From the NCBI RefSeq assembly GCF_003330845.1, contig NZ_CP026121.1, forward strand, positions 2,337,501 to 2,401,500: a DNA stretch of 64,000 nt, read 5' to 3'. Of the stretch, positions 8,300 through 17,570 are shown piece by piece. Made by a program: the position numbers and the translations under genes. Within the stretch, counting starts at the first letter, position 1, and the number at the start of each line of letters is the position of its first letter. The notes beneath the pieces were generated by a model, which saw only the letters and a list, made by a program, of their open reading frames with translations, was not told the origin of the DNA and ran no database searches. This DNA is from Streptomyces sp. Go-475. GTDB taxonomy: Bacteria > Actinomycetota > Actinomycetes > Streptomycetales > Streptomycetaceae.

Positions 8300-9117
8300 G
8301 TGCCGCCACCCTTTCCACACCCGCCGCCGGCGACGACGCCCGCATCACCCTGCGCGGGCATCTGCGGCACACCGGTGCCCTGGTGCGCCGCAACCTGCTG
8401 TGGATCCGCCAGGACCCGGAGTCGATGGCCGACGCGCTGTTGATGCCGGTCATCTTCACCCTGCTGTTCGTGTTCGTGTTCGGCGGCTCGATCGGGCAGG
8501 CGCTCGGCGGCGGGCAGGACCAGTACGTGCAGTACGTCATCCCCGGCATGATCGCCATGATGAGCATGACGCTCTCCCAGGGCGTCGGCACGGGCTTCAG
8601 CCAGGACTTCAACTCCGGTGTCATGGACCGCTTCCGGTCCCTGCCGATCGGGCGGGGTTCGGTGCTCTTCGCGAAGATCTCGGTGGAGCTGCTGCGGATG
8701 CTGTTCGCCACCGCCGTGCTGATGATCGTCGCCGTCGCGGTCGGGTTCGAGATCACCGACTGGCCGGGGCTCTTCGCGACCGTGGCGCTGTCCACGGCGT
8801 TCGCCTCGTCGATCATGTGGGTGTTCCTCACCCTGGGCGTGGTCCTGAAGAACGCCCAGTCCGTGCAGGCGATGGGGTTCCTGGTGCTGTTCCCGCTCCA
8901 GTTCGGCTCGTCGATCTTCGCGCCGACGACGTCGATGCCCGGCTGGTTGCAGGCGTTCACCGACTACAACCCGCTGTCGACGCTGGCGGACGCCGCACGC
9001 GGTCTGATGGTGGGCGGGCCGGTCGCGCACGACCTGTGGGTGACGCTCGGCTGGTCGGTGGCGATCACGGCGGTGATGGCCCCCGTCGCGATCCACAAGT
9101 TCCGCACGAAGGCCTGA
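8296..9117 (+). CDS. ABC-2 type permease, DrrB-like
   Basis: The 273-residue protein has six hydrophobic segments and the ABC-2 signature region NPLSTLADAARGLMVGG near the C-terminus. A cytoplasmic N-terminus of about 50 residues precedes the first helix, which follows RQDPESMADALLMP. Its ATGA overlap with the ATPase gene indicates translational coupling, so the two form one DrrAB-type exporter. The transported compound is not predictable. Confidence 0.94.
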   Translation: MSAATLSTPAAGDDARITLRGHLRHTGALVRRNLLWIRQDPESMADALLMPVIFTLLFVFVFGGSIGQALGGGQDQYVQYVIPGMIAMMSMTLSQGVGTGFSQDFNSGVMDRFRSLPIGRGSVLFAKISVELLRMLFATAVLMIVAVAVGFEITDWPGLFATVALSTAFASSIMWVFLTLGVVLKNAQSVQAMGFLVLFPLQFGSSIFAPTTSMPGWLQAFTDYNPLSTLADAARGLMVGGPVAHDLWVTLGWSVAITAVMAPVAIHKFRTKA

Positions 9118-9137
9118 CCGGGCCGGACGGATCCGCG

Positions 9138-12100
9138 TCAGAGCAGGGCGGTGGCCTCCTCGGGGGAGAGGCCGCCGCCTTCCGTGTACGCGGACTCGTA
9201 CGCCGTGTCGCCGAGCACCGCCCGCGTCCGCCGCTCCGCCTGCTCGCGTGCCTCGCGCTCCTGCCGCGGGGCGACGTGCCCCGGCGGCAGCAGGGCGTCG
9301 GCCGCGCCGAGGCACAGGGCGGCGTCCCGGGCCCGGTGCCCGCCGTCGAGGCCGGCCAGGGACCCGGCGGCGATGGTCAGGTACACCGCGCGCATATGGG
9401 GGGCGATGGCCGCCGAGAGCGGGTCGGCGGCCAGCTCGAGCGCCCCGCGGATCCGGTCCAGGCACTCCTCGTACCGTCCCTCCACGGCGTCCAGCCACCC
9501 CTCCGCGCCGAGGATGTACGCGTCGAAGACGATGAAGTGGGCGATACGGAAGTCCTGGCGCAGCCGCCGCAGTTGCTCTCGCGCCTCGGGAACGCGGCCC
9601 GCCATGCCGAGCCGGCCGGCCAGGAAGAGGCGGGCGGCGGGCATGGCCTCGCTGTGCGTGTCCTCGTGCTGGGCGATCACCTCGCGCAGCAGCCGCTCGC
9701 CGCGTTCGCCCTCGTCGGCCTCCAGCAGGGCGTTGCCGAGCCGGGCGGTGAGGACGGCGGCCTGGGCGCGGGCGCCGAGGTGTTCGGCGTGGGCGATGGC
9801 CGCCTCGTAGTCGGCGGCCGCCAGGGCGTAGTCGCCCCGGCGTTCGTGGGCCTCGGCGCGGGCGGAGAGCGCCTCGGCGGTGCCCCAGGCGTCGCCGAGG
9901 CGCTGGTAGATCTCCAGCGACTCGTCGGCGTCCCGGGCGGCGTCGCCCGCCCAGTCGGTGCGGTTGGCGAGGAAGTTGGCCCGCATCTGGAGGGCGGAGG
10001 CCAGCTCCCAGGCGAAGCCGGGGGTCTGCCGGCAGGTGCGGATGGACGCGTCGATGATGACGCGCAGCCGGTCCATCTCGCCGGTGAGCATCACGGCGAA
10101 GAACCAGAGCAGGCCGGGCAGGCGGCAGTTCTGCGGCAGGCCGGGCTCGTAGGTCCGCGCGATGGCGCGCAGCTTCTGCTGGGACCGGGGGTTCTGCCAG
10201 GCCTCCAGTTCCGTGTCCATGCAGGCGAGGTGGGCCAGGTGGATCCCGCGCCGGGCCTCCCACAGGACCTCGCCGGTCATCGGCGGCGGCGCGTCGGTGC
10301 AGCGCTGCCAGACGGGGGCGGCGGGGCGGACGGGCTCGGTGAACGGGTCGGGTCCGAGGGTCATGATCTCGCGGCACCAGTTGCGGGCCTCGATGCGCAG
10401 GTCCCGCATCTGCCAGTACCAGACGAGGGACAGCGCGAGGCACAGCGCCTCCTGCTCGTCGCGCAGGGCGACGGCGTGCCGCAGGGCGGTGCGCAGGTTC
10501 TCGTACTCCCGCTCCAGCCGGTGGATGGCGGCGAGCTGGCCGGGGCCGCGCAGCAACGGGTCGGTGGTGCGGGCGAGTTCACGGAAGTACGTCAGATGGG
10601 CGCGCTCGGCCTCGGCGCGCTGCCCGGACTCGTCCAGCCGCTCGGCGGCGTACTCGGCGACGGTCTCCAGCAGCCGGTAGCGCATCTCGCCGTCGGTCTG
10701 CTCGCCGGGCGGCGCGGCCACGACCAGGGAGCGGTCGACGAGCGAGCCGAGCGCCTCCAGGGCGACCGGTCCGCACACCGCCTCGGCGGCGGGCAGGTCG
10801 CAGCCGCCCGCGAACACCGACAGCCTCCGCAGGACGTCCCGTTCGTCCTCGTCGAGCAGGTCCCAGGACCAGTCGACGACTGCCCTGAGGGTCTGCTGGC
10901 GGGGCAGCACGGTGCGGCTGCCGGAGGTGAGGAGCCGGAAGCGGTCGTCGAGCCGGTCGGCGATCTGGCGCGGGGTGAGCATCCGCAGCCGGGCGGCGGC
11001 GAGTTCGATGGCCAGGGGCAGGCCGTCCAGTCGGCGGCAGATCTCGGCGCACGCCTCGGGGTCGTCCTCGATCCGGAAGCCGGGCCGGGCGGCCGCGCCC
11101 CGGTCGGCGAGCAGGCGCAGCGCGACCGGCTCGGGCAGTGGCTCCACCGGCCGCAGCAACTCCCCCGGCACGCCCAGGGGTTCGCGGCTGGTGGCGAGGA
11201 CGGTGAGGCCGGGGCAGCGCGCCAGCAGTTCCTCGGCGAGCCGGGCGGCGGCGTCGGCGACGTGCTCGCAGTTGTCGAGGATCAGCAGCATGCCGGGGCG
11301 GGAGCAGTGCTCGGCGAGCCGTTCGACGGGGTCGTCGAGCCGGTCGGCGACGGCGGCCCGGATGCCCTCCGCTCCGGCGCCGTACAGCACGGTCTCGCGG
11401 GCGCCGACGGCGGTGAGCACGGCCTCGGGGACGGCGGCGGGGTCGTCGACCGGAGCGAGTTCGGCCAGCCACACCCCGCCGGGCATGGCGTGCCGCACGG
11501 CCTCGGCGGCCTCCTGCGACAGGCGGGTCTTCCCGGCGCCGCCGGGGCCGAGCAGGGTGACCAGGCGGGCCGCCGCGAGATCCGCCCGGATGGTCTCGAT
11601 GTCGGTCTCCCGGCCGATGAAGGAGGTGAGGCGGGCGCGGAGGTTGCCGGGAGCGGGGGCGGCCGGGGGCTGCGCGGGCGTCACCGCCCGGCCCCGGTCG
11701 GCCGCCGGTGAGCCGCCCGGGCCCGGCGTGTTCAGCAACTCCGTGTGCAGCGCGCGCAGTTCGGGCCCCGGGTCGGTGCCCAGCCGGTCGGCGAGGAGGC
11801 GTCGTACGTCCTCGTAGGCGGCGAGGGCCTCGGCGGTGCGGCCCGCGTCGCGCAGGGCGCGCAGGCGCAGCGCCTGGAGGGGCTCGTCCAGGGGGTGGCT
11901 GTCGCACAGGGCGGTCAGCTCCGGCAGGGACTGCTCGGCCTGGCCGAGGGCGAGGGCGGCGGTGTGGCGGGCCCGCAGCACGTCCAGGCGGCGGGCGTCC
12001 CAGCGGGCCGCCTCGGCGGCGCGGTCGGGCAGGTCGGCGAGGGCCGGGCCGCGCCACAGGGCGAGGGCGTCGTCGAGGACCACGGCCGCCTTGGCGGGGT

Positions 12101-12452
12101 CGCCGTCGGCCAGGGCCCGCAGCCCCTCGCCGGCCAGCCGCTCGAACCGGTGCAGGTCGACGTCGTCGGGGGCGGCCGTGAGCCGGTACCCGCCCTCGGC
12201 GGAGGCGACCGCGTCCGCGCCGAGCGCCCGCCGCAACCGCCCGACCAGCGCCTGCAGCGCCCCCGGCGCGTCGGCGGGCGGATCGCCGTCCCACACCTCG
12301 TCGACGAGCAGCCCCGCGGGCACGGTGCGTCCCGCGCGCAGGGCGAGCACGGTCAGCAGCGCGCGCAGCCGCGCCCCGCCGACCGGGACGGCGGTGCCGT
12401 CGGTGCGGAGCGCCTGGGTGGTGCCGAGGATGCGGTAGCGCACGGGGTCCAT
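9138..12452 (-). CDS. AfsR/SARP-family transcriptional regulator with NB-ARC and TPR domains
   Basis: The 1104-residue regulator starts with an OmpR-type winged helix (about residues 5-90) and a bacterial transcriptional activation domain (about 95-245). A linker follows, then an NB-ARC ATPase with P-loop GPGGAGKTR near residue 303 and LILDNCEH as Walker B. A long helical TPR-like C-terminus begins at about residue 620. This is the AfsR architecture, an ATP-dependent activator of secondary metabolism or export. ATG 12452 has GGAG three bases upstream; ATG 12467 is an alternative. It converges on the DrrAB-type genes with 20 bp between stops. The phased repeats at 7198 make that operon its likely target. 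Confidence 0.9.
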   Translation of the reverse strand: MDPVRYRILGTTQALRTDGTAVPVGGARLRALLTVLALRAGRTVPAGLLVDEVWDGDPPADAPGALQALVGRLRRALGADAVASAEGGYRLTAAPDDVDLHRFERLAGEGLRALADGDPAKAAVVLDDALALWRGPALADLPDRAAEAARWDARRLDVLRARHTAALALGQAEQSLPELTALCDSHPLDEPLQALRLRALRDAGRTAEALAAYEDVRRLLADRLGTDPGPELRALHTELLNTPGPGGSPAADRGRAVTPAQPPAAPAPGNLRARLTSFIGRETDIETIRADLAAARLVTLLGPGGAGKTRLSQEAAEAVRHAMPGGVWLAELAPVDDPAAVPEAVLTAVGARETVLYGAGAEGIRAAVADRLDDPVERLAEHCSRPGMLLILDNCEHVADAAARLAEELLARCPGLTVLATSREPLGVPGELLRPVEPLPEPVALRLLADRGAAARPGFRIEDDPEACAEICRRLDGLPLAIELAAARLRMLTPRQIADRLDDRFRLLTSGSRTVLPRQQTLRAVVDWSWDLLDEDERDVLRRLSVFAGGCDLPAAEAVCGPVALEALGSLVDRSLVVAAPPGEQTDGEMRYRLLETVAEYAAERLDESGQRAEAERAHLTYFRELARTTDPLLRGPGQLAAIHRLEREYENLRTALRHAVALRDEQEALCLALSLVWYWQMRDLRIEARNWCREIMTLGPDPFTEPVRPAAPVWQRCTDAPPPMTGEVLWEARRGIHLAHLACMDTELEAWQNPRSQQKLRAIARTYEPGLPQNCRLPGLLWFFAVMLTGEMDRLRVIIDASIRTCRQTPGFAWELASALQMRANFLANRTDWAGDAARDADESLEIYQRLGDAWGTAEALSARAEAHERRGDYALAAADYEAAIAHAEHLGARAQAAVLTARLGNALLEADEGERGERLLREVIAQHEDTHSEAMPAARLFLAGRLGMAGRVPEAREQLRRLRQDFRIAHFIVFDAYILGAEGWLDAVEGRYEECLDRIRGALELAADPLSAAIAPHMRAVYLTIAAGSLAGLDGGHRARDAALCLGAADALLPPGHVAPRQEREAREQAERRTRAVLGDTAYESAYTEGGGLSPEEATALL

Positions 12453-12659
12453 TGTCTCCGGTGACATGGGGGCGGTCACGACGGCCCGACGGGGCGACGA
12501 CCGCTGTGGGACGTGTGTGACGGGCGGCGGTCGGCACGCCTGTCGGGGCGGACGTCCCGGCCGGCACACCCGACAGCGCGACCACCACCGGTGGGCGTGC
12601 GCGGCGGGCAGCCGTAGACCGGCCCGCGACGGCCGACGGCAACAGGGGCGTCGCCGTGT

Positions 12660-13367
12660 TCACCCATGCCGGCGCCTCGGTCGGTCCCGGTGCCTCGGTG
12701 GGGTCGCGGCCGTGCTCAGGCTCTCCAGCAGGGCCGCCAGTTCAGCCGCCGGCAGGCCCTCGGTCTCCGTGCCGGGCGCGGCACCCCGGTGGGGGATGCC
12801 CCGGGCCTCGCGGAGGGCGTGGGAGAGCCAGGAGTCCGTGCCCGGCACTTCCAGGGTCGCCACCACCCCCGACTCCCTCCACTGCCGCCCCTGTTCCTCC
12901 GCACCCTCGGCGAACCACTTCGGGCACCGCTCCACCAGCCGCAGCCGCCGCTCCCCGGCCACCGGCTCCCACGTGCGCGAGCCGGGCGTGGCCTGGGCGT
13001 ACGCCTGCTCGAGCACCTGTACGGCCCGAACCCGCCCGCCGGTCTCGGGCCACCGCGCGCCGTGCCGTTCGACGGACAGCAGCCCGACCGACCGGATCCG
13101 GTCCCCGGGCTTCGGCCGCCGGTCCTCCTCGTCGTCGGGGTCCCCGGCCAGGGCGGCCGTGAGGCCGGTCTCCTCCCGGACCACCCGGACGCCGCCCACG
13201 TCCTCCACCGGCCCGCACACCTTGCTGAGCTGGTCGTGCCAGCCGCCGCCGAACACCTGGTCCGCGTCCTCCAGGAGCAGGGGCCAGCTCACCTCGTCCC
13301 CCACCGAGAACGGCGTGCCGCAGCACTCCATCTGCCAGTCTTCGTAGATCACGTGCCAGAGCCCCAT
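12660..13367 (-). CDS. conserved hypothetical protein, 235 aa (possibly DUF6578)
   Basis: The soluble protein begins MGLWHVIYEDWQMECCGTPF, a conserved opening in Streptomyces proteins that I associate tentatively with DUF6578. The middle is acidic and Trp-rich, and the tail is basic (PPRHRDRPRRRHG). No catalytic motif is recognised. The Cys-Cys pair near residue 15 could bind metal. The start has a strong GGGAGGG site. It sits upstream of the AfsR-like gene on the same strand with a 207-bp gap, so it is probably a separate transcript. Confidence 0.75.
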   Translation of the reverse strand: MGLWHVIYEDWQMECCGTPFSVGDEVSWPLLLEDADQVFGGGWHDQLSKVCGPVEDVGGVRVVREETGLTAALAGDPDDEEDRRPKPGDRIRSVGLLSVERHGARWPETGGRVRAVQVLEQAYAQATPGSRTWEPVAGERRLRLVERCPKWFAEGAEEQGRQWRESGVVATLEVPGTDSWLSHALREARGIPHRGAAPGTETEGLPAAELAALLESLSTAATPPRHRDRPRRRHG

Positions 13368-13471
13368 GGGCCCACCCTCCCCGGAACCGACCGCCCCGCG
13401 CGAGACGTTTTCCCCCTGCGCCCGGTACGGTCGGGCCGTCCCATCGCGTGTTCGAGAGTGCAGGGAGTCCC

Positions 13472-14272
13472 ATGACCACCGCCACCAGCCGCCGCAGCGA
13501 GCGGCGGATCAGTCCCGTCTTCGTCGGGATCCTGGCCGTGACGGCGGTCACGGGTTGGGCGACCTGGACCGGGTTCGCCGAGCAGCCCGGGGTCGCCGTG
13601 TTCCTGTTCGTGACGGCGGCGTGGATCGTCTCGCTGTGCCTGCACGAGTACGCGCACGCGCGCACGGCCCTGCACAGCGGCGACATCTCGGTCGGCGCCA
13701 AGGGCTACCTGACCCTGAACCCGCTGAAGTACACGCACGCGCTGCTCAGCATCGTGCTGCCGGTGATCTTCGTGATCATGGGCGGGATCGGCCTGCCCGG
13801 CGGCGCGGTGTTCATCGAGCACGGGCGGATCCGGGGCCGTTGGAAGCACAGCCTGATCTCGGCGGCGGGCCCGCTGACGAACGTGCTGTTCGCGGTGGTC
13901 TGCACGGCCCCGTTCTGGCTGGACGCCCTGGACGGCGTGCCGAACGACTTCCGGTTCGCCCTCGCCTTCCTCGCCCTGCTGCAGGTGACGGCGGCGCTGC
14001 TGAACTTCCTGCCGGTGCCGGGCCTGGACGGCTACGGCGTGATCGAGCCGTGGCTGTCGTACGACATCCGGCGCCAGGTGGAGCCGTTCGCGCCGTTCGG
14101 CCTGCTGTTCGTGTTCGCGCTGCTGTGGCTGCCGGCGGTGAACGGCGTGTTCTTCGACGTGATCGACGCCATCCTGAAGTCGCTCGGCATCAGCGATCTG
14201 GAAACGTACTGCGGTCAGGCGCTGTACCGCTTCTGGCAGGGCAGCAACGAGTTCTGCTCGGTCAGCCCGTGA
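13472..14272 (+). CDS. M50-family (site-2 protease-like) membrane metallopeptidase, 266 aa
   Basis: Polytopic membrane protein with the zinc motif HEYAH (H58, E59, H62) in the second hydrophobic segment. The third ligand motif of M50 proteases is NFLPVPGLDGYG, with Asp near residue 186. It lacks a PDZ domain, so it belongs to the compact Rip3/SpoIVFB-like or minimal group. Such enzymes cut transmembrane substrates, often anti-sigma factors. ATG 13472 follows GGGAG; an in-frame ATG eight codons upstream lacks support. A -10-like TACGGT lies at 13426-13431. Its 3' end overlaps the convergent small membrane gene by 11 bp. Confidence 0.9.
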   Translation: MTTATSRRSERRISPVFVGILAVTAVTGWATWTGFAEQPGVAVFLFVTAAWIVSLCLHEYAHARTALHSGDISVGAKGYLTLNPLKYTHALLSIVLPVIFVIMGGIGLPGGAVFIEHGRIRGRWKHSLISAAGPLTNVLFAVVCTAPFWLDALDGVPNDFRFALAFLALLQVTAALLNFLPVPGLDGYGVIEPWLSYDIRRQVEPFAPFGLLFVFALLWLPAVNGVFFDVIDAILKSLGISDLETYCGQALYRFWQGSNEFCSVSP

Positions 14273-14441
14273 CGGACTTCTGCTGCCTGGCGCGCTTGAG
14301 GTAGTACCAGCACATGTTGGACGACAGGCCCGCCAGCAGCACCCACACGATTCCGAGGAAGCTGCCCCGGGTGAAGGAGACGACGGCCGCGGCCACGGAG
14401 AGGACGCAGACGATCAGGGCGTAGAGGGCAAGGCGAGGCAT
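14262..14441 (-). CDS. small two-helix membrane protein, 59 aa
   Basis: ATG 14441 with an AGGAG site 9 nt upstream encodes MPRLALYALIVCVLSVAAAV followed by a short turn, a second hydrophobic helix, and a basic tail (KRARQQKSVTG). No family is recognised. It is convergent with the M50 protease gene and overlaps its last 11 bp. Function unknown. Confidence 0.65.
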   Translation of the reverse strand: MPRLALYALIVCVLSVAAAVVSFTRGSFLGIVWVLLAGLSSNMCWYYLKRARQQKSVTG

Positions 14442-14514
14442 CTCGGTCGACTCCTGTCGGGGGACACTGCGGGCACTGCTGTGCCGTCCAGTGTCCCCCA
14501 TGGATCTCACCGGC

Positions 14515-15234
14515 TCACACGTCGGTGACGCGCAGCCCCGCGTGTGCCTTGTACCGGCGGTTCACGGAGATCAGGTTCGCCACCAGCGACTCGACCTGGT
14601 GGGCGTTGCGCAGCCGCCCGGCGAAGATGCCGCGCATGCCGGGGATGCGCCCGGCGAGGGCCTGGACGATCTCGACGTCGGCGCGGACCTCGCCGAGCAC
14701 CATGACGTCGGTGTCGATCTCGTCGATCTCCGGGTCCTGGAGCAGGACGGCCGACAGGTGGTGGAAGGCGGCCGTGACCCGGGAGTCGGGCAGCAGGGCG
14801 GCGGCCTGCTCGGCGGCGCTGCCCTCCTCGGGCTTGAGGGCGTAGGCGCCCTTCTTGTCGAAGCCGAGCGGGTTGACGCAGTCGACGACGAGCTTGCCGG
14901 CCAGCTCCTCGCGCAGGGACTCCAGGGTCTTGCCGTGGCCGTCCCAGGGCACGGCGACGATCACGATGTCGCTGCGGCGCGCGGTCTCGGCGTTGTCGGC
15001 GCCCTCGACGCCGTGGCCGAGTTCCTCGGCGGCGGCCTGCGCGCGGTCGGCCGCGCGGGAGCCGATGATCACCTTCTGCCCGGCCTTGGCGAGCCGGTAG
15101 GCGAGGCCCTTGCCCTGGGGGCCGGTCCCGCCGAGCACCCCGACGACGAGTCCGGAGACGTCGGGCAGGTCCCAGGGGTCCTTGGCGGGGGCCTTCTGGG
15201 CGTGGTCGGTGGCAGCACTGTCGGTAGAGGTCAT
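14515..15234 (-). CDS. npdG: F420H2:NADP+ oxidoreductase
   Basis: The 239-residue Rossmann protein carries the NADP-binding motif GVLGGTGPQGKG near residue 34, then SRAADRA, which sits where the NADP 2'-phosphate is bound. Mid-region segments IVIVAVPWDGH and DCVNPLGF are typical of NpdG/FNO proteins. It transfers hydride between NADPH and coenzyme F420 and supplies reduced F420 for actinobacterial F420-dependent enzymes. It runs alone, with a 38-bp gap to the sialidase-like gene upstream on the same strand. Confidence 0.92.
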   Translation of the reverse strand: MTSTDSAATDHAQKAPAKDPWDLPDVSGLVVGVLGGTGPQGKGLAYRLAKAGQKVIIGSRAADRAQAAAEELGHGVEGADNAETARRSDIVIVAVPWDGHGKTLESLREELAGKLVVDCVNPLGFDKKGAYALKPEEGSAAEQAAALLPDSRVTAAFHHLSAVLLQDPEIDEIDTDVMVLGEVRADVEIVQALAGRIPGMRGIFAGRLRNAHQVESLVANLISVNRRYKAHAGLRVTDV

Positions 15235-15272
15235 GGCCCCGACTCTACGACCGCGGCGCCGCCCCGACCGGC

Positions 15273-16346
15273 TCAGGTCAGCTCCGCGACGGGCACCCGC
15301 CGGAAGGTGATCGTCTCGTAGGCGCTGAAGTCGCCGGTCTCGTACAGCAGCCCCACGGTGTCCGGGTCGACGCGGACGAGGTCGGAGTAGGCGGCGGGCA
15401 GTCCGTCCACGGTGTGGGCCGGGCGCCAGGTGGTGCCGCCGTCGGTGGAGGCGCGGATCGTCATCAGGGCGCGGAAGCCGGGGTCGGCAGGGCCGGAGTA
15501 GAGCAGCACGTCGGGGTCGCGGAGCTGGAGGACGCTCGCCTGGCACACGGGTGCGGACAGGCCCGCCTGCGGGCGGAAGGGTTTCACCAGGGTCTGCCCG
15601 CCGTCGGCGGAGTGGGCGTCGGCGCGGGTGCCGGGCGAGGGTGAGTCGTTGCGGGTGTTGAAGTAGGCCCGGCCGTCGGGGAGTTCGGCGGCGGTGGTCT
15701 CGTTGGCGTTGATGTAGCCGTCGGTGTTGTCGTCGACGTAGCCGATGCGCCAGGTGGCGCCCTCGTCGTCGCTGAGCAGGCAGTGGCCGCCGTTGTACCT
15801 GCCCTCCGTGCCGTTGTCGGTGCCGGTGGGCGGCAGGGAGTGGTTGGCCGGGACGACGACCCGGCCGGTGCTCAGCTGGATCGCGTGCCCGGGGGTGGTG
15901 GCGTACCAGCGCCACTGGGGCTTCTTGGTCTCCTGGGTGATCTCCCGCGGCGCCGACCACGTCAGGCCCTCGTCGTCGCTGTGCTGCACCCACACGCGGC
16001 GGCCGTCCGCCGCGGTCACCTTGCCGCGCCGGATGGCGTCCTCGGTGGCGAGGGCCGCGTTGCGCACGTGCACCAGCAGGACGCGGCCGGTGTGGAGGAC
16101 GACCGGGGCGGGGTTGCCGGCGAGGGCGTCGCCGTTGCGCGCGGCGACCTGGAGCGAGCCCCAGGTGCGGCCGCCGTCCGTGGAGCGCTTCAGAACGACG
16201 TCGATGTTCCCGAAGTCGTCCCGGGAGCCGACCCGGCCCTCGCAGAAGGCGAGCAGCGTGCCGGTGCCGGTGGCGACGACGGCGGGGATACGGAAGCTGG
16301 CGTATCCCTCCCGGCCGGCGCGGAAGGGGACGCTGGTCTCGGTCAT
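15273..16346 (-). CDS. exo-alpha-sialidase-like BNR-repeat protein, 357 aa
   Basis: Six-bladed propeller of the GH33 sialidase type. FRIP appears at about residue 18 (first arginine of the triad). At least four Asp-box motifs follow: STDGGRTW, SDDEGLTW, SDDEGATW and STDGGTTW. The order and spacing are normal, but there is no signal peptide or lipobox, so the enzyme looks cytoplasmic, unlike most bacterial sialidases. The start ATG 16346 has GGAGGAA-type context. It reads towards npdG, with a 38-bp gap. Confidence 0.85.
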   Translation of the reverse strand: MTETSVPFRAGREGYASFRIPAVVATGTGTLLAFCEGRVGSRDDFGNIDVVLKRSTDGGRTWGSLQVAARNGDALAGNPAPVVLHTGRVLLVHVRNAALATEDAIRRGKVTAADGRRVWVQHSDDEGLTWSAPREITQETKKPQWRWYATTPGHAIQLSTGRVVVPANHSLPPTGTDNGTEGRYNGGHCLLSDDEGATWRIGYVDDNTDGYINANETTAAELPDGRAYFNTRNDSPSPGTRADAHSADGGQTLVKPFRPQAGLSAPVCQASVLQLRDPDVLLYSGPADPGFRALMTIRASTDGGTTWRPAHTVDGLPAAYSDLVRVDPDTVGLLYETGDFSAYETITFRRVPVAELT

Positions 16347-16465
16347 CGGCGGGTTCCTCCGGTCGTTCGACGACGGAACGGGTGACCGGTCCGCCTACCC
16401 AGGCCGGGCGAATGCGCGGTGAACTCCACGTCACGAGTGACCGGTTCCGGGCAGGATGCGGTCGC

Positions 16466-17071
16466 ATGGATGCCGTTCGCGTCGCGCTGCTGCGGGAAGT
16501 GCTCGCCGGGACGGAGTGGCTGGGCGCCACGCGGCGGTTCGCCGGGGCGCTGCGGGGCTCGGTGGTGTCGCACGGGGGCGGTCTGCTCCTGGTCGGCACG
16601 CCGGAGTACGAGCCGTGGCACCTGGCGGCGCACCTGGTGGACGAGGCCGCCTGGTCGGGCATGCCGGAGCTGGCCCCCACGCTGGTACGGCATGACGCGC
16701 GCCCCTCGGACCCGGCGCACCTGGCGGTGGGGCTCGGCCGGCTGGAGGCGGCCCGGCGCGGCGAGACACTCCTGGTGGTGGCCCCGGAGCCCCCGTGCGC
16801 GCCCCTCCTGGAACGGGTCTCGGACGCCCGCCGGGCCGGGGCGACGGTCCTGGCCCTCGGCCCCGGCCGGGGCGAGCTGCCCGCGATGGCCCATGAGGCC
16901 CTGGCCGTCCCGGACGGCTCGGAGCTGGACCTGGACACGGTCCAGCACCTGGTGAGCGCGGCGGCCGGGGAGAACGCCCTCCCGGCCCCACCGCGGGGCC
17001 GGCGCCGCTTCCGGGACCGGGTGTCGAGGCTGGCGGAGCACCTGACAGCACCGCCACCGGCCCGCTGGTGA
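16466..17071 (+). CDS. conserved hypothetical protein with possible SIS-like fold, 201 aa
   Basis: Starts MDAVRVALLREVL. A hydrophobic strand GLLLVGTPEYEPWHLAAHL and a later LLVVAPEPP and TVLALGPGRGELP alternate with helices, resembling a Rossmann-like/SIS arrangement. No catalytic motif is seen. It is divergent from the sialidase-like gene with 119 bp between starts. SIS assignment is a guess from secondary-structure pattern. Confidence 0.65.
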   Translation: MDAVRVALLREVLAGTEWLGATRRFAGALRGSVVSHGGGLLLVGTPEYEPWHLAAHLVDEAAWSGMPELAPTLVRHDARPSDPAHLAVGLGRLEAARRGETLLVVAPEPPCAPLLERVSDARRAGATVLALGPGRGELPAMAHEALAVPDGSELDLDTVQHLVSAAAGENALPAPPRGRRRFRDRVSRLAEHLTAPPPARW

Positions 17072-17220
17072 CACGGGGGCGCACCCGGACCTGGCTCACC
17101 CGAACCTGGCACACGCCCGGACCGCTCCGGCCCGAACACGACGAACACTCCGCCTCCCGCCGGCCCCGGGCGCCCGGCCCGCACCGCCCCCGGATACCCC
17201 GGGCCCCCCGGGCACCCCGG

Positions 17221-17243
17221 CCCGGGCACGGCGAACGCCCGGG
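17221..17243. terminator. bidirectional hairpin between convergent genes
   Basis: Perfect 7-bp arms CCCGGGC (17221-17227) and GCCCGGG (17237-17243) lie between the stops of the plus-strand hypothetical gene (17071) and the minus-strand small gene (17282). The rest of 17072-17281 is C-rich and shows no gene. Confidence 0.45.
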
Positions 17244-17281
17244 CCGTGTCGGCGCCGGGCGTCCGGGTGGGTCAGGTCGGG

Positions 17282-17512
17282 TCAGTTCTCCTCGCGGCCG
17301 GCCGCCGGGGCGTCGTGCCACCTGGGGTCGTTCTCCCACTGGAGGTTGCGTTCGCGGGCGGTCTCCATCGCGTGCTCGGCCTCGGTGCGGCTCGCGTACG
17401 GGCCGAAGCGGTCCTTGCCCGGGCACTCCGGCCCCTCCTCGACCTTCTTGTGCTCCAGGCAGTAGTACCACTCGCCCGGCTTGCCGACCGTCCGCTTCTT
17501 GAACAGGGCCAT
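17282..17512 (-). CDS. small soluble SPOR-like protein, 76 aa
   Basis: ATG 17512 with an AGGAG site 6 nt upstream gives [20 protein letters not shown] and later [19 protein letters not shown]. The second part resembles one repeat of a SPOR-like fold. Small proteins of this kind are widespread in Streptomyces next to map. Function unknown. It is divergent from map, with 58 bp between the two starts. Confidence 0.75.
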   Translation of the reverse strand: MALFKKRTVGKPGEWYYCLEHKKVEEGPECPGKDRFGPYASRTEAEHAMETARERNLQWENDPRWHDAPAAGREEN

Positions 17513-17557
17513 GACCAGCTCCTCTCGCCACCGACATGTTCCCCCACGGCGGCTGGT

Positions 17558-17570
17558 TAGACTCGCTGGC
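17558..17570 (+). promoter_or_regulatory. -10 element of a leaderless map transcript
   Basis: TAGACT at 17558-17563 lies 7 nt before the map ATG, with no ribosome site in between. This spacing puts the transcription start at or next to the A of ATG. No convincing -35 hexamer is visible. Confidence 0.5.

Noticed and set aside
8247..11711. 1154-codon plus-strand open frame opposite the AfsR-like gene
   Set aside because: Shadow frame caused by high GC and codon bias; it is antisense to a clear BTAD/NB-ARC protein and shows only low-complexity sequence.
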